DNA of 64,000 bases from an uncultured Glaciecola sp. (GCA_937125395.1 CAKZLI010000054.1:62001-126000); one strand, 5' to 3'; positions 1-8,327 are shown, counted from the first letter of the stretch. Translations and numbers: made by a program. The notes: a model not told the origin generated them from the sequence alone.

Positions 1-442
1 TGCCCGATAAACTGTTACTTTGAGCCGTGGCAGCATCACCTGCAAACGTATTATTACTGGTTAATCCTAACTGCAATGCTTGGGAGCCAATATTGATCGC
101 ATTGCCCCCTAATCCAGTGATTGGTGACAAATTAATCCCTGTGTCTTTATTTGTTGCAGTATTGGCAGATTTAGAGGCATTGGTATTTTCTCTTAACTGC
201 ACTGAAATTAAGTCACCTACGCGTCGTGCTTTTACATCTGAATACAAACTGTTGGCCATTCCCGCTTTGAATAGGCTGCCATCTTCAACTAACTTTGGTA
301 ATTCTATCGGTGGTTTAGCGGGTGCAAAAAAAGGGTCATTAGCTATCACAGGCGCAATCGGTGTCGAACTGCAGCCACCTAATAGATATAATGCTGATAC
401 ATACAAAACGCATAATTTTAGTGTTGCTAATGGATGCCGCAT
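1..442 (-). CDS. flgH: Flagellar L-ring protein FlgH (C-terminus cut by window edge)
   Basis: FlgH is the outer-membrane lipoprotein that forms the L-ring around the flagellar rod. The visible 147 residues begin with a short basic n-region, a hydrophobic stretch and a lipobox LGGC, with the lipidated Cys at residue 24. They continue with the FlgH-typical segment 'SLYSDVKARRVGDLISVQLRENT'-like, where the gene runs off the left edge. I chose the ATG at 442 because AAGGGGG lies about 10 bases upstream. It sits 27 bases after flgG on the same strand, in the expected flgF-G-H order. A 148-codon reading frame on the opposite strand here is only its shadow. Confidence 0.93.
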   Translation of the reverse strand, partial: MRHPLATLKLCVLYVSALYLLGGCSSTPIAPVIANDPFFAPAKPPIELPKLVEDGSLFKAGMANSLYSDVKARRVGDLISVQLRENTNASKSANTATNKDTGINLSPITGLGGNAINIGSQALQLGLTSNNTFAGDAATAQSNSLSG

Positions 443-469
443 CGCTTTGTCCCCCTTTGCCTGTGTTAA

Positions 470-1258
470 TTAAAGCTGCTGAATAACCTGACCAAGCATC
501 TGATCCACGGATGAAATAACTTTTGAGTTCATTTCGTATAAGCGTTGTGATTCAATCAAATTGACCAATTCTTCCGTCACATTCACGTTTGATGTTTCCA
601 GCGCACCTTGCACCAAGGTACCCAGCCCCTCCAACCCTGGCACACCTTGAATCGGTGCACCACTAACGGCGGTCTCGACGTATAAATTTTGCCCGATAGG
701 TTGTAACCCGGTTGGATTGATAAAATCGGCCGTATTAAGCTGGCCTAATACCTGTGGTTCAGCCTGTCCTCGGACACTGGCAGACACTTCACCATCTTGT
801 GAAATCGTAATTTGTTGTGCGTCTGTCGGGATTGTCATGACGGGCTGTAGCACAAAACCAGCTCCTGGTGTGACGATTTGACCTTGATCGTTTAATGTAA
901 ATTGACCATTGCGGGTGTACGCTAAGCTGCCATCCGGTTGTTGGATCTCAAAAAAACCTCGCCCTTGGATAGAAATATCCAGCGCATTGTCCGTCGTTAG
1001 CATGTTCCCTTGTGTATGACTTTTTTGAGTCGCCACCACTTTTGAGCCCGCGCCCAACATTAAGCCTGAAGGCAATGTTGTGTCAGCTGATGAACGACCA
1101 CCTGGTTGATTGATATTTTGATATAGTAAATCTTCAAATATCGCACGATCTTTCTTAAATCCGATCGTACTGGCATTCGCCAAATTGTTAGATACCACAG
1201 ATACATCCGTCTGTGCCGCATCTAATCCGGTTTTACTGATCCATAAAGCTGGGTGCAT
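470..1258 (-). CDS. flgG: Flagellar distal rod protein FlgG
   Basis: FlgG forms the distal rod of the flagellar basal body in the periplasm. The 262 residues match the usual length of about 260. The N-terminus (ALWISKTGLDAAQTDVSVVSNNLAN) is the rod/hook-family coiled-coil motif, and the C-terminus (SNVNVTEELVNLIESQRLYEMNSKVIS) is the matching C-terminal helix of the FlgE/F/G family. GGAG precedes the start. It lies 21 bases after flgF and is followed by flgH, so it is read with them from the sigma-54 promoter upstream of flgF. Confidence 0.97.
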   Translation of the reverse strand: MHPALWISKTGLDAAQTDVSVVSNNLANASTIGFKKDRAIFEDLLYQNINQPGGRSSADTTLPSGLMLGAGSKVVATQKSHTQGNMLTTDNALDISIQGRGFFEIQQPDGSLAYTRNGQFTLNDQGQIVTPGAGFVLQPVMTIPTDAQQITISQDGEVSASVRGQAEPQVLGQLNTADFINPTGLQPIGQNLYVETAVSGAPIQGVPGLEGLGTLVQGALETSNVNVTEELVNLIESQRLYEMNSKVISSVDQMLGQVIQQL

Positions 1259-1279
1259 GGGTGACTCTCCACAAATAAT

Positions 1280-2023
1280 TTATAAAATACGTAATAACTG
1301 ATTTGAACGGGTGACTAACGTATCCGCTTTTTTCATCAATTTGACTTGCATCTCGTAATGCCGCTGCAAAGAAATCATATTGACCATTTCTTCAATAGCA
1401 TTGACGTTTGACCCTTCAAGCATGCCTCCACCAACTCTTACCGTCGCATCAGCCAGCGCATCCTGAGCATTATTTAATCTAAAATACCCATCTTCTCCGC
1501 GTTGTATCGCTTGATACTCTGGTTTCACTAATTTTATCCGGCCGACCTCTTCAGACACTGTTGCTGGTGCACCTTGTGGTCTAGCCATCACCGTACCATC
1601 AGCCGTTATTCGGACATTTGATACCGGCACGGGCAACGTCAAAGGACCATTATCACCCAACACTAAGTTACCTTTGGCATCTTGCAATGTGCCGTTGGCA
1701 TTAATTTGCAAACTGCCGGCTCGCGTATACGCCTCGTCACCTTGTGCATCTTGTATTGCAAAGAATCCATCGCCTTGAATTGCCATATCTAAGTCACGTC
1801 CCGTTGTAATAATTGGACCTGATTCATAATTGTTAGTTGGACTTTCGGTCATCGCAAACACCCGAGTCGGCAAACCTTCGCCGTATGCTGGCATCGCTCT
1901 GGCTTGTTCTAGCTGCGCTTTAAAACCGGTTGTTTGGGCATTGGCGAGGTTATTGGCACGCACTGCGGTGGCAAGCAGATCCTGCTTTGCACCACTTGCG
2001 GCAATGTATAACATTTTATCCAT
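1280..2023 (-). CDS. flgF: Flagellar proximal rod protein FlgF
   Basis: FlgF is a proximal rod component of the flagellar basal body. The 247-residue product has the N-terminal rod motif (MLYIAASGAKQDLLATAVRANNLAN) and the C-terminal family helix (GSNVNAIEEMVNMISLQRHYEMQ). It is the first gene of the flgFGH unit in this genome: a rho-independent terminator closes flgE just upstream, and a near-perfect sigma-54 promoter lies about 40-55 bases before the ATG. A second in-frame Met at codon 4 is a possible alternative start. Confidence 0.96.
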   Translation of the reverse strand: MDKMLYIAASGAKQDLLATAVRANNLANAQTTGFKAQLEQARAMPAYGEGLPTRVFAMTESPTNNYESGPIITTGRDLDMAIQGDGFFAIQDAQGDEAYTRAGSLQINANGTLQDAKGNLVLGDNGPLTLPVPVSNVRITADGTVMARPQGAPATVSEEVGRIKLVKPEYQAIQRGEDGYFRLNNAQDALADATVRVGGGMLEGSNVNAIEEMVNMISLQRHYEMQVKLMKKADTLVTRSNQLLRIL

Positions 2024-2061
2024 GACAATTGCTTGACCTAAAGTAAACTTATATTAAGTAA

Positions 2062-2077
2062 AGCAAAGACAGTGCCA
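2062..2077 (-). promoter_or_regulatory. Sigma-54 (RpoN) promoter of flgFGH
   Basis: The minus strand reads TGGCACTGTCTTTGCT, an exact fit to TGGCAC-N5-TTGCW with GG and GC ten bases apart. It lies about 40 bases upstream of the flgF start and just downstream of the flgE terminator. In Vibrio-type flagellar cascades, class II/III hook-basal-body genes depend on RpoN with FlrA/FlrC-type activators. The role for flgF is inferred from position. Confidence 0.88.
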
Positions 2078-2082
2078 ATAAA

Positions 2083-2108
2083 TAAAAAAGGCCGCAAAAG
2101 CGACCTTT
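2083..2108 (-). terminator. Rho-independent terminator after flgE
   Basis: On the minus strand AAAGGTCGC-TTTT-GCGGCCTTT forms a 9-bp stem with one mismatched or wobble pair, followed by a T-rich run. It lies 18 bases after the flgE stop and upstream of the flgF sigma-54 promoter, splitting the hook-rod genes into flgBCDE and flgFGH units. Confidence 0.85.
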
Positions 2109-2125
2109 AACCGACAATGATGACA

Positions 2126-3511
2126 TTATCGAATATTCAAAATTGTTTGATTGAGCTGGTTATTGACTTCTAATGCCCTAGAGCTCGCTTGGAAATTACG
2201 TTGTGCGATAATCATATCAATTAATTCGGTGGTTAAATTAACATTAGCTTGCTCTAACGCCGAAGAATTAATATCACCATACGTGCCTGTCGTTGCCTCA
2301 CCCGCTAACGCCTCACCAGAAAGAATACTCTCTTTCCATTGCGTACCAGATTGTTGGGTTAAGCCTTGTTCATTTGAAAATCGTACCAGTGCAACCCGCA
2401 CAATTGGCTCTGAAGTACCATTTGAAAATGTCGCACGAACCAAGCCATCCGCACCAATATCAATTCCTGTTAATCGTCCGACAGGTAAGCCATCTTGTTC
2501 TAGCGATGTGACTTCAAACGCAGAGGCAAACTGAGTGGGTTCTTTGGGGGTGGCACCGGCAACAGATAAATTAAAATCCAAGCTGATAGTTTGAGTTGGA
2601 TCCGAACCATTTACCAGGAGCTGATCACCTAATGCATGTGACGTGATCTTATTATTCAGTTGTGGGGTCCCATCGGGTGATTCAATACCAATAAAATCCC
2701 CACCTGCGCTGAATTTTAATTTTGCAGCTGTGACAGGGTTGCCAGTATTCGTGCCAGCAGTGTTAAGCGCCGTTGCAACATCACTGTCATTGCCATCAGA
2801 GTTGACCATGTTGACTAACTTATCATCCACCGCTGATACCACATACCATTCATTGGTCACATCAGGGTCGTTGTCTTTCATAAAATAATAGGTCATGACA
2901 TGGCTATCGCCTAACGAATCATAAATCGTGACAGAAGTAGCGGCGTTATATGTTAACGGATCATTAGGATCAAAGGCGGCCACATCTTTACTTTGATCGC
3001 CGGCAGGTAAGTTCATGCGGAGATCAACTTCACTGGTTTTTTGTGGGGAACCAGACGAATCAGGGATACGCACCGGTTCGGTTGTCGACAATGCAACAGA
3101 TGAAGACGTTCCATCAGGATTCACCGGAAATCCTAACAGATTATCACCGGTTGAATTCACCACAAAATTATCGCTATCTAGTTTAAATTGACCTGCACGC
3201 GTAAATGAAAAATCCCGCGATGTTATCTCTGGCACGGTCGCAAAAAAACCATTACCGGTGATCGCTAAATCTAATGCGTTTTGTGTAAACGCCAACGAAC
3301 CTTGCGAAAATTGTTGTGAGACTTCTTGTGTCAACACACCGTCACCTACTTTTGTCTTTCCTGATGCTAATAATGAAGACGCATACACATCTCCAAATTC
3401 GGCGCGTGATTCCTTAAACCCGACAGTATTCACGTTAGCAATATTGTTTGATGTGGTATCCAAATCTTTTTGTGCCGCTGAAACACCACTTAATGCAATA
3501 TTAAAAGACAT
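2126..3511 (-). CDS. flgE: Flagellar hook protein FlgE
   Basis: FlgE polymerises into the extracellular flagellar hook. The product has 461 residues with the family N-terminal motif (SFNIALSGVSAAQKDLDTTSNNIANVNTVGFK) and the C-terminal helix (QANVNLTTELIDMIIAQRNFQASSRALEVNNQLNQTILNIR). The variable hook domain between them, roughly residues 80-400, gives the longer length than FlgF or FlgG. AGGAG precedes the start. It lies 17 bases after flgD and ends at a terminator. Confidence 0.97.
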   Translation of the reverse strand: MSFNIALSGVSAAQKDLDTTSNNIANVNTVGFKESRAEFGDVYASSLLASGKTKVGDGVLTQEVSQQFSQGSLAFTQNALDLAITGNGFFATVPEITSRDFSFTRAGQFKLDSDNFVVNSTGDNLLGFPVNPDGTSSSVALSTTEPVRIPDSSGSPQKTSEVDLRMNLPAGDQSKDVAAFDPNDPLTYNAATSVTIYDSLGDSHVMTYYFMKDNDPDVTNEWYVVSAVDDKLVNMVNSDGNDSDVATALNTAGTNTGNPVTAAKLKFSAGGDFIGIESPDGTPQLNNKITSHALGDQLLVNGSDPTQTISLDFNLSVAGATPKEPTQFASAFEVTSLEQDGLPVGRLTGIDIGADGLVRATFSNGTSEPIVRVALVRFSNEQGLTQQSGTQWKESILSGEALAGEATTGTYGDINSSALEQANVNLTTELIDMIIAQRNFQASSRALEVNNQLNQTILNIR

Positions 3512-3528
3512 TTATTTACTCCTACTTA

Positions 3529-4209
3529 TTAACCAATTTGAATGACGTCATCGAGTAAAATACTCACGTCACCATCTAAATTTAAGACAACACCTTGAGC
3601 ACTCGACCCAAGACTGACACTATCCACGTGTCGATTAATCGCGGTGGGGACTGCGACACCTTCTCCAAACACTTCACCTTCTGCTTTAACGGTATAATTT
3701 CCTGGCGGCAACTGATTGCCGTTTTCGTCCTTGCCATCCCAATTAAATTCGATGTTACCCGCACTCTGTGTCCCAGCATCAATAGATTTAACCAGTTCAC
3801 CAATCTCATTATAAATACCAATACTCATGTTCTGCACGGTTTGCTCATTCACGACCACGCCCGATATCCCTTCATCTGCGTTTTTGTAGCCGACATTGCC
3901 CGCCACTAGTACATCTTGACCAATTAAACCCGACGCTTGCAGAGCTTGATTAGACGTCATTGAAGCAGCAAAACCCGTAAATTGTTCATTCAACTGAGTA
4001 ATGCCCTCTGCAGTACTAAAGGATGTCATTTGCGACACCAATTGATTATTATCCACCGGCTTTGTAGGATCTTGATTGGCTAATTGCTCCGTTAACAACG
4101 CAAAGAAATCTTCTTGTTTAAGCTGTTGCTCTGTCCCATCTGAGATTTTTACTGCCTCATCTTGCCAAAACAAATCTTTGTGTAACCCAATATTATTTAT
4201 TGTGTTCAT
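3529..4209 (-). CDS. flgD: Flagellar hook assembly (cap) protein FlgD
   Basis: FlgD caps the growing hook and guides FlgE polymerisation. The 226 residues contain the FlgD N-terminal signature (QEDFFALLTEQLANQDPTKPVDNNQLVSQMTSFSTAEGI), a Tudor-like/FlgD Ig-like region with FNWDGKDENGNQLPPGNYTV (about residues 150-175), and a C-terminal beta segment. It lies between flgC (14 bases upstream) and flgE (17 bases downstream), the standard order. Confidence 0.97.
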   Translation of the reverse strand: MNTINNIGLHKDLFWQDEAVKISDGTEQQLKQEDFFALLTEQLANQDPTKPVDNNQLVSQMTSFSTAEGITQLNEQFTGFAASMTSNQALQASGLIGQDVLVAGNVGYKNADEGISGVVVNEQTVQNMSIGIYNEIGELVKSIDAGTQSAGNIEFNWDGKDENGNQLPPGNYTVKAEGEVFGEGVAVPTAINRHVDSVSLGSSAQGVVLNLDGDVSILLDDVIQIG

Positions 4210-4223
4210 GTCGTTAGGTACCC

Positions 4224-4667
4224 TTATTGACTTTGCCCAAGCTGCAATACACGGCGAAAGATCCGCTTAGTGGTATCTGCAATTTGTACGTTGGTTTCAT
4301 AGGCTTTGGACGCTGACATCATATCTGCCATTTCCTCGACGATATTGACATTAGGTTTATAGATATACCCATTTTCATCTGCCATTGGATTGCCCGGTGC
4401 ATATTCGATTTGTAGCGGTTTTGCACTTTCAACAACCCCTAATACTTTGACACCTTGACCGACTTCAGCACCTGTAGCTGACCCGCTTTGTCCGCCCAAT
4501 GCACGTTGCATTTCTGCGGCAAACACCGGATAACGCGCTTTATAGGTTGTATCAGCACTACTACTGATACTGTTTGCATTGGCAATATTACTTGCTGTGG
4601 TATTAAGTCGCATTGATTCAGCGCCCATCCCAGTAGACGCAATTTTCATTACATTAAATAAACTCAT
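4224..4667 (-). CDS. flgC: Flagellar proximal rod protein FlgC
   Basis: FlgC is a proximal rod subunit. The 147-residue product begins with SLFNVMKIASTGMGAESMRLNTTASNIANANS, the rod-protein N-terminal motif. It ends with the FlgC motif KPNVNIVEEMADMMSASKAYETNVQIADTTKRI. It starts 2 bases after the flgB stop, so it is translated with flgB from the sigma-54 promoter upstream of that gene. Confidence 0.97.
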   Translation of the reverse strand: MSLFNVMKIASTGMGAESMRLNTTASNIANANSISSSADTTYKARYPVFAAEMQRALGGQSGSATGAEVGQGVKVLGVVESAKPLQIEYAPGNPMADENGYIYKPNVNIVEEMADMMSASKAYETNVQIADTTKRIFRRVLQLGQSQ

Positions 4668-4669
4668 TG

Positions 4670-5080
4670 TTATTGTCCTCCAGTTAGGGCTTTTTTCATG
4701 CCTTTAAATTTACCGCCCAAAAACTGCAAACTGGCTTGATAGCGCATACCATTATCCAAAAATTGATTTCGTTCTGTTTGTGCATCCACATTATTACCAT
4801 CACCGGTATCAGGTTGCCCTGGTACTCGGTATAACGTTTCGGCTGCTGTACTAGCACGTAAGTTAAAATGTTTGTCATGGGTCGAGGCCATTTGATTTGG
4901 ATTAGACGTAGGAGAGTGCTGCATGGCTTGATTCATTGCCGCTTTAAAATCAATCCCTCGGGCTTTGTAGCCGGGTGTATTAGCATTGGCTAAATTACCC
5001 GCTATCACTTCCATATTTTGCTCACGCACTTTGACCGCGCTGTGGTGCAAATTGACCATTTTGTCTAAATTAATTGCCAT
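4670..5080 (-). CDS. flgB: Flagellar proximal rod protein FlgB
   Basis: FlgB is the innermost proximal rod subunit, at the MS-ring side. The 136 residues show the family motif (HHSAVKVREQNMEVIAGNLANANTPGYKARGIDF) and the C-terminal MRYQASLQFLGGKFKGMKKAL. It is the first gene of the flgBCDE unit. A strong sigma-54 promoter lies about 28-43 bases upstream, and GAGGAA is the ribosome-binding site. Confidence 0.97.
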   Translation of the reverse strand: MAINLDKMVNLHHSAVKVREQNMEVIAGNLANANTPGYKARGIDFKAAMNQAMQHSPTSNPNQMASTHDKHFNLRASTAAETLYRVPGQPDTGDGNNVDAQTERNQFLDNGMRYQASLQFLGGKFKGMKKALTGGQ

Positions 5081-5107
5081 CGATGATTCCTCGTTTGCAG
5101 AGAAGTG

Positions 5108-5123
5108 TGCAAAGAGAATGCCA
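5108..5123 (-). promoter_or_regulatory. Sigma-54 (RpoN) promoter of flgBCDE
   Basis: The minus strand reads TGGCATTCTCTTTGCA, matching TGGCAC-N5-TTGCW with a single change and the required GG-N10-GC spacing. It lies about 28 bases before the flgB ATG and just downstream of the cheR terminator, as expected for an independently controlled hook-basal-body operon. Confidence 0.87.
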
Positions 5124-5130
5124 GAAAGTA

Positions 5131-5157
5131 AAAAAGCCTCATAATGAGGCTTTTATT
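5131..5157 (-). terminator. Rho-independent terminator after cheR
   Basis: AAAAGCCTCATTATGAGGCTTTTTT on the minus strand forms a near-perfect stem of about 8-10 bp with a short loop and a T tail. It lies 12 bases after the cheR stop, between cheR and the flgB promoter. Confidence 0.9.
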
Positions 5158-5168
5158 GTTGTAAAGGA

Positions 5169-6020
5169 CTATCGGGAGAGCTGATAATAAAGGCCTGGTG
5201 AAGCTTTCACCATCGTTAATAATTGATTGCTGTAAGAGACGGATTCAGAAGCACCGAGGAACAAAATACTGTCACTATGCAGCAAACCGGCAATTTGTTG
5301 CAGGATTTTGGTTTTGATGTCCGTAGAAAAATAAATCAGTACATTGCGCATAAACACCATATCAAATTTGCCCATACTCGAATAACTATGCAACAGGTTC
5401 ACGGGTTGAAATGTAATTATCTGTTTTAGTTCATCATTAACTTGCTGGCGTCCCTTCGCGTTTACATGAAAAAACTTCGCCAAACGCATTTTATCCATAC
5501 CGCGCGACATGGCATGAGCATCATAACTGCCATCTTTACATTGATGCAGCATATCGGAAGATAAATCGGTAGCAATAATCTCAAAGCCCTGGGCAAACGC
5601 ATTTGGGTGGCGTTGCTTATATTCCAAATAACATATCGCAATTGAATAAGGCTCTTGTCCAGAGGAACAAGCAGCGCTCCAGACCCGAATCGGTTTGTTT
5701 AATGCATCGAGTTTAGCCAATATGGAGTTCGTTAACAATTCATACGGATAGCCATCCCGAAACCACAGCGTTTCGTTGGTTGTCATGGCATCAATTACTG
5801 CGGTTTGTAACGCAGGATTGTGACCTCTTATGGTCTGCTCAATCACCGTTGTTAAATCTGGCAAGGCATATTGGTCAATAAACGGAAACAAGCGACTGCG
5901 CACTAAATACTGTTTACTGTCACCTAATACAATCCCGCAATAGGTTTCCAAATACGTACAAAATTGACGATAGGTCGTATCGGAAAACTCACGATTTTGG
6001 CGCATCTGGGATATCATCAT
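5169..6020 (-). CDS. cheR: Chemotaxis protein methyltransferase CheR
   Basis: CheR methylates glutamate residues of chemoreceptors using S-adenosylmethionine, for adaptation in chemotaxis. The 283 residues contain an N-terminal helical CheR domain, TTNET at residues 80-84, and the SAM-binding stretch VWSAACSSGQEPYSIA at about 113-128. An RNVLIYF motif lies near residue 230. It follows cheV by 3 bases and ends at a terminator. The order cheV-cheR directly upstream of flgB is typical of Vibrio and Shewanella. The start could be either of the first two Met codons. Confidence 0.96.
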   Translation of the reverse strand: MMISQMRQNREFSDTTYRQFCTYLETYCGIVLGDSKQYLVRSRLFPFIDQYALPDLTTVIEQTIRGHNPALQTAVIDAMTTNETLWFRDGYPYELLTNSILAKLDALNKPIRVWSAACSSGQEPYSIAICYLEYKQRHPNAFAQGFEIIATDLSSDMLHQCKDGSYDAHAMSRGMDKMRLAKFFHVNAKGRQQVNDELKQIITFQPVNLLHSYSSMGKFDMVFMRNVLIYFSTDIKTKILQQIAGLLHSDSILFLGASESVSYSNQLLTMVKASPGLYYQLSR

Positions 6021-6023
6021 CCG

Positions 6024-6944
6024 TTATTTATCGAGCCAAGACTGCACTGACGTTGCTAGCTCATCAGGCTGAAATTTAGCAATAAAATCATCTGCACCGA
6101 CTTTTTCAACCATGGCTTGATTAAAAACACCACTGAGAGAGGTATGCAACACCACTTTAAGATTCACTAATGAGGGATCATTGCGGATTTCAGAAGTTAA
6201 TGTGTAGCCATCCATTTCTGGCATTTCAATATCCGATACTAATACGGCAACCTTGTCATTAATATCGCCAGTATCAGCAGCCAGTGCCTTGAGTCGTGCT
6301 AAAGCATCCTTGCCGTTTTTAGCCATTTCGATTTCAAGTCCAATGTTGGTTAACGCTTTTTTGACCTGGTTGCGGGCAACTGACGAATCATCGGCAATAA
6401 AAATCATTTTATTTTCATTCCCAACGACACTCAGGCTCTCTTTTACTGACTCAGACAAATCTGTTGAAATCGGTGATATTTCATTGAGAATTTTTTCGAC
6501 GTCTAATATTTCAATTAACTCGTCTTCTATTTCGGTCACCGCGGTGAGGTAGGATTCATTACCCGTGCCTTGAGGCGGCGGCATAATAGCATCCCAATTA
6601 GTATTGACGATCCGCTCTACCGAACCAACCAAAAAACCCTGCACAGAACGGTTATATTCAGAAATGATAATAAAGCTATTTTCAATATCTTCAATTCGCT
6701 TGCCACCCGTTGCCAAGCTTAAATCGATAACTGATATAGTGGTGCCTCGAATGTGAGCAATGCCACGAACCAAAGAATTTAATTTGGGCATGCTCGTCAA
6801 TTTAGGACATAGCAATACTTCTCTCACTTTAAAGACATTTATCCCAAAACGCTGGCGCGAATTTAAACGAAACAATAATAATTCTAATCGATTCTGTCCA
6901 ACAAGTTGAGTACGCTGATTGACGGAATCTAAAATACTAGCCAT
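6024..6944 (-). CDS. cheV: Chemotaxis coupling/response regulator protein CheV
   Basis: CheV joins a CheW-like domain (about residues 10-165), which couples receptors to CheA, to a receiver domain (about 178-305). The receiver shows the acidic pair D185-D186, the phosphoacceptor D238 in VSDIEMPEMDG, T268 and K290. I start at 6944 (MASILDSV...) because GGAGG lies 6 bases upstream; the open frame extends to 7043 but would run through the divergent flgA promoter. That gives 306 residues, the normal family length. It is co-transcribed with cheR. Confidence 0.95.
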   Translation of the reverse strand: MASILDSVNQRTQLVGQNRLELLLFRLNSRQRFGINVFKVREVLLCPKLTSMPKLNSLVRGIAHIRGTTISVIDLSLATGGKRIEDIENSFIIISEYNRSVQGFLVGSVERIVNTNWDAIMPPPQGTGNESYLTAVTEIEDELIEILDVEKILNEISPISTDLSESVKESLSVVGNENKMIFIADDSSVARNQVKKALTNIGLEIEMAKNGKDALARLKALAADTGDINDKVAVLVSDIEMPEMDGYTLTSEIRNDPSLVNLKVVLHTSLSGVFNQAMVEKVGADDFIAKFQPDELATSVQSWLDK

Positions 6945-6962
6945 GAAGCCTCCAAAATAATT

Positions 6963-6978
6963 AGGCATGTAATTTGCT
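6963..6978 (+). promoter_or_regulatory. Candidate sigma-54 promoter of flgA
   Basis: AGGCATGTAATTTGCT matches the -24/-12 sigma-54 pattern (GGCA..TTGCT) with GG and GC ten bases apart. The first T of the consensus is replaced by A. It would start transcription about 85 bases before flgA. It overlaps the leader of the divergent cheV gene. Confidence 0.6.
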
Positions 6979-7062
6979 GTGTTTACTGACAACAAAATAT
7001 TGACGCAGTATCGACAGATGGCGGTCATACCCAGCAACCGCATGAATTTATTTACTAAAGGT

Positions 7063-7089
7063 GTATCGGCAGATGAAACAAAATTATCA
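7063..7089 (-). promoter_or_regulatory. Weak candidate sigma-28 promoter of cheV
   Basis: The minus strand has GCCGATAC, seven of eight bases of the FliA -10 box, with TGAT 15 bases upstream where TAAA is expected. It would give cheV a leader of about 110 bases. The -35 match is poor, so this is tentative. Confidence 0.3.
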
Positions 7090-7828
7090 GCATTTATTGC
7101 GTATTGGTCAGTTCTTTTTTTGCCAATCCCGTTACATCTTGAGACTGATCACCCTATTGTTTTTAACACATACAGCACATGCACAAGAAGGCCAAATTCA
7201 CACACAGCTGATGGTCAAGGCAGCCGAACATATTGCGTTAGCCTTAGATAATGCATCACCAACACATGATGAACCCTACAAAAAAATATCACTGACGCCT
7301 TTACCACTTGATACAAGGATCCTGATCCCAACGTGTGCTACAGCACTAAATTATAGTCATGACCACGCCGATTTAGCTCAAGCATCCATCATGGTGAAGA
7401 TTGCCTGTCCGGATAATGATTGGTTTGTGTATGGCACCGTTAAGCAGCAAAGATTAATCAAAGTCATTGTTGCTAACCGGTTATTGGTACCTAATACATT
7501 AATCACTGCGCAAGATATTGAGGTGAAATATATTCCTGAAAGACGGGTTCGCTATGCTGTATTTCATGACACTGGCGCTATATTAGGGACAAAAGTGAAA
7601 CGCAAAATACGTTCTGGCGTAGCTCTTGCAAGTAATTTGTTGTGCTTTGTGTGCAAGGGCGATAGTGTCAAAATAATTGCGCTTGCTGATGGTTTAAGTA
7701 TTAAGACGCAAGGCATTGCTCAACAAGACGGCACATTAGGACAAACAATTGCCGTTAAAAATAGCCGTTCAAATAAACAAATTATGGCAACAGTAATCGA
7801 TGTTGCTCAAGTTGGAGTTGCTATTTAA
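7073..7828 (+). CDS. flgA: Flagellar P-ring assembly chaperone FlgA
   Basis: FlgA is the periplasmic chaperone for assembly of the P-ring protein FlgI. The product has a signal peptide (basic region, then LRLITLLFLTHTAHA-Q cleavage). At its C-terminus (about residues 125-250) is the SAF/FlgA domain with RLLVPNTLITAQDIEVKYIPERRV and a Gly/Val-rich beta region. I place the start at ATG 7073 behind AAAGG; a GTG at 7061 would add four residues. It is transcribed away from cheV and is followed by flgM-flgN. Confidence 0.93.
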   Translation: MKQNYQHLLRIGQFFFCQSRYILRLITLLFLTHTAHAQEGQIHTQLMVKAAEHIALALDNASPTHDEPYKKISLTPLPLDTRILIPTCATALNYSHDHADLAQASIMVKIACPDNDWFVYGTVKQQRLIKVIVANRLLVPNTLITAQDIEVKYIPERRVRYAVFHDTGAILGTKVKRKIRSGVALASNLLCFVCKGDSVKIIALADGLSIKTQGIAQQDGTLGQTIAVKNSRSNKQIMATVIDVAQVGVAI

Positions 7829-7860
7829 TTACAGCAACATATAAAAGATTAAATATATAC

Positions 7861-7884
7861 ATGTTCCAGGAAGTCCCTGAACAT
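7861..7884 (+). terminator. Weak hairpin after flgA
   Basis: ATGTTCCAGG and CCTGAACAT pair into a 9-bp stem with one bulged C and a 5-base loop, followed by TATATTT. It may partly terminate flgA transcripts before the separate flgM promoter; the T run is poor. Confidence 0.4.
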
Positions 7885-7919
7885 TATATTTAAGCTAATT
7901 AGGATTTTAAAAATATCTT

Positions 7920-7946
7920 TAAAGTTTTTGGTTTTCAAGCCGATTG
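7920..7946 (+). promoter_or_regulatory. Sigma-28 (FliA) promoter of flgMN
   Basis: TAAAGTTT is followed after 11 bases by GCCGATTG. This is almost the full FliA consensus (TAAAGTTT-N11-GCCGATAA) with exact spacing. It lies about 36 bases upstream of the flgM start. A FliA-driven flgM is the standard feedback loop, because FlgM inhibits FliA. Confidence 0.88.
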
Positions 7947-7981
7947 CAGTATTGAGGTATGATAAGGATGAGGAATTTATA

Positions 7982-8287
7982 ATGTCTATTAACAATATCA
8001 ACAATGGATTATCAAGTAATCCACAATTAGATAATCAACGTGCTACTCAACAAGCAAGTAATGCTAAAACAAGTGGCGCACAACCGCAAAGCGCAGAAGA
8101 TTCTGTCTCGTTGACTCAATCAGCGCAACATTTGCATAGCATGCAAAACAAAGCGCTTGAAGCACCTGTCAATCAAGAAAAGGTCGAGCAATTGCGCAAT
8201 TCAATTTTGAACGGTGAATATCGTATCAATCCAGAGGCGTTAGCTAACAAAATTGCAAAAATGGAAAGTGAAATTTTTGGACTTTAA
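7982..8287 (+). CDS. flgM: Anti-sigma-28 factor FlgM
   Basis: FlgM binds and inhibits the flagellar sigma factor FliA until the hook-basal body is complete and FlgM is exported. The 101-residue product has a disordered, Ser/Gln/Asn-rich N-terminal half and the conserved C-terminal helices (EKVEQLRNSILNGEYRINPEALANKIAKME). I start at ATG 7982 behind AAGGATGAGGAA; the longer frame from 7928 would cover the sigma-28 promoter. A short AT-rich hairpin overlaps its stop codon before flgN. Confidence 0.95.
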   Translation: MSINNINNGLSSNPQLDNQRATQQASNAKTSGAQPQSAEDSVSLTQSAQHLHSMQNKALEAPVNQEKVEQLRNSILNGEYRINPEALANKIAKMESEIFGL

Positions 8288-8327
8288 TCGCATGATTAAA
8301 AACCAAAAATTTTACTGAATTACCGCA

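Noticed and set aside
27..473. 148-codon frame on the plus strand at the left edge
   Set aside because: It is antisense to flgH, whose minus-strand translation has a lipobox and family motifs; the plus-strand product has no recognisable pattern.
2151..2888. Plus-strand frames of 70-127 codons within flgE
   Set aside because: They are antisense shadows of a clearly recognisable hook protein gene.
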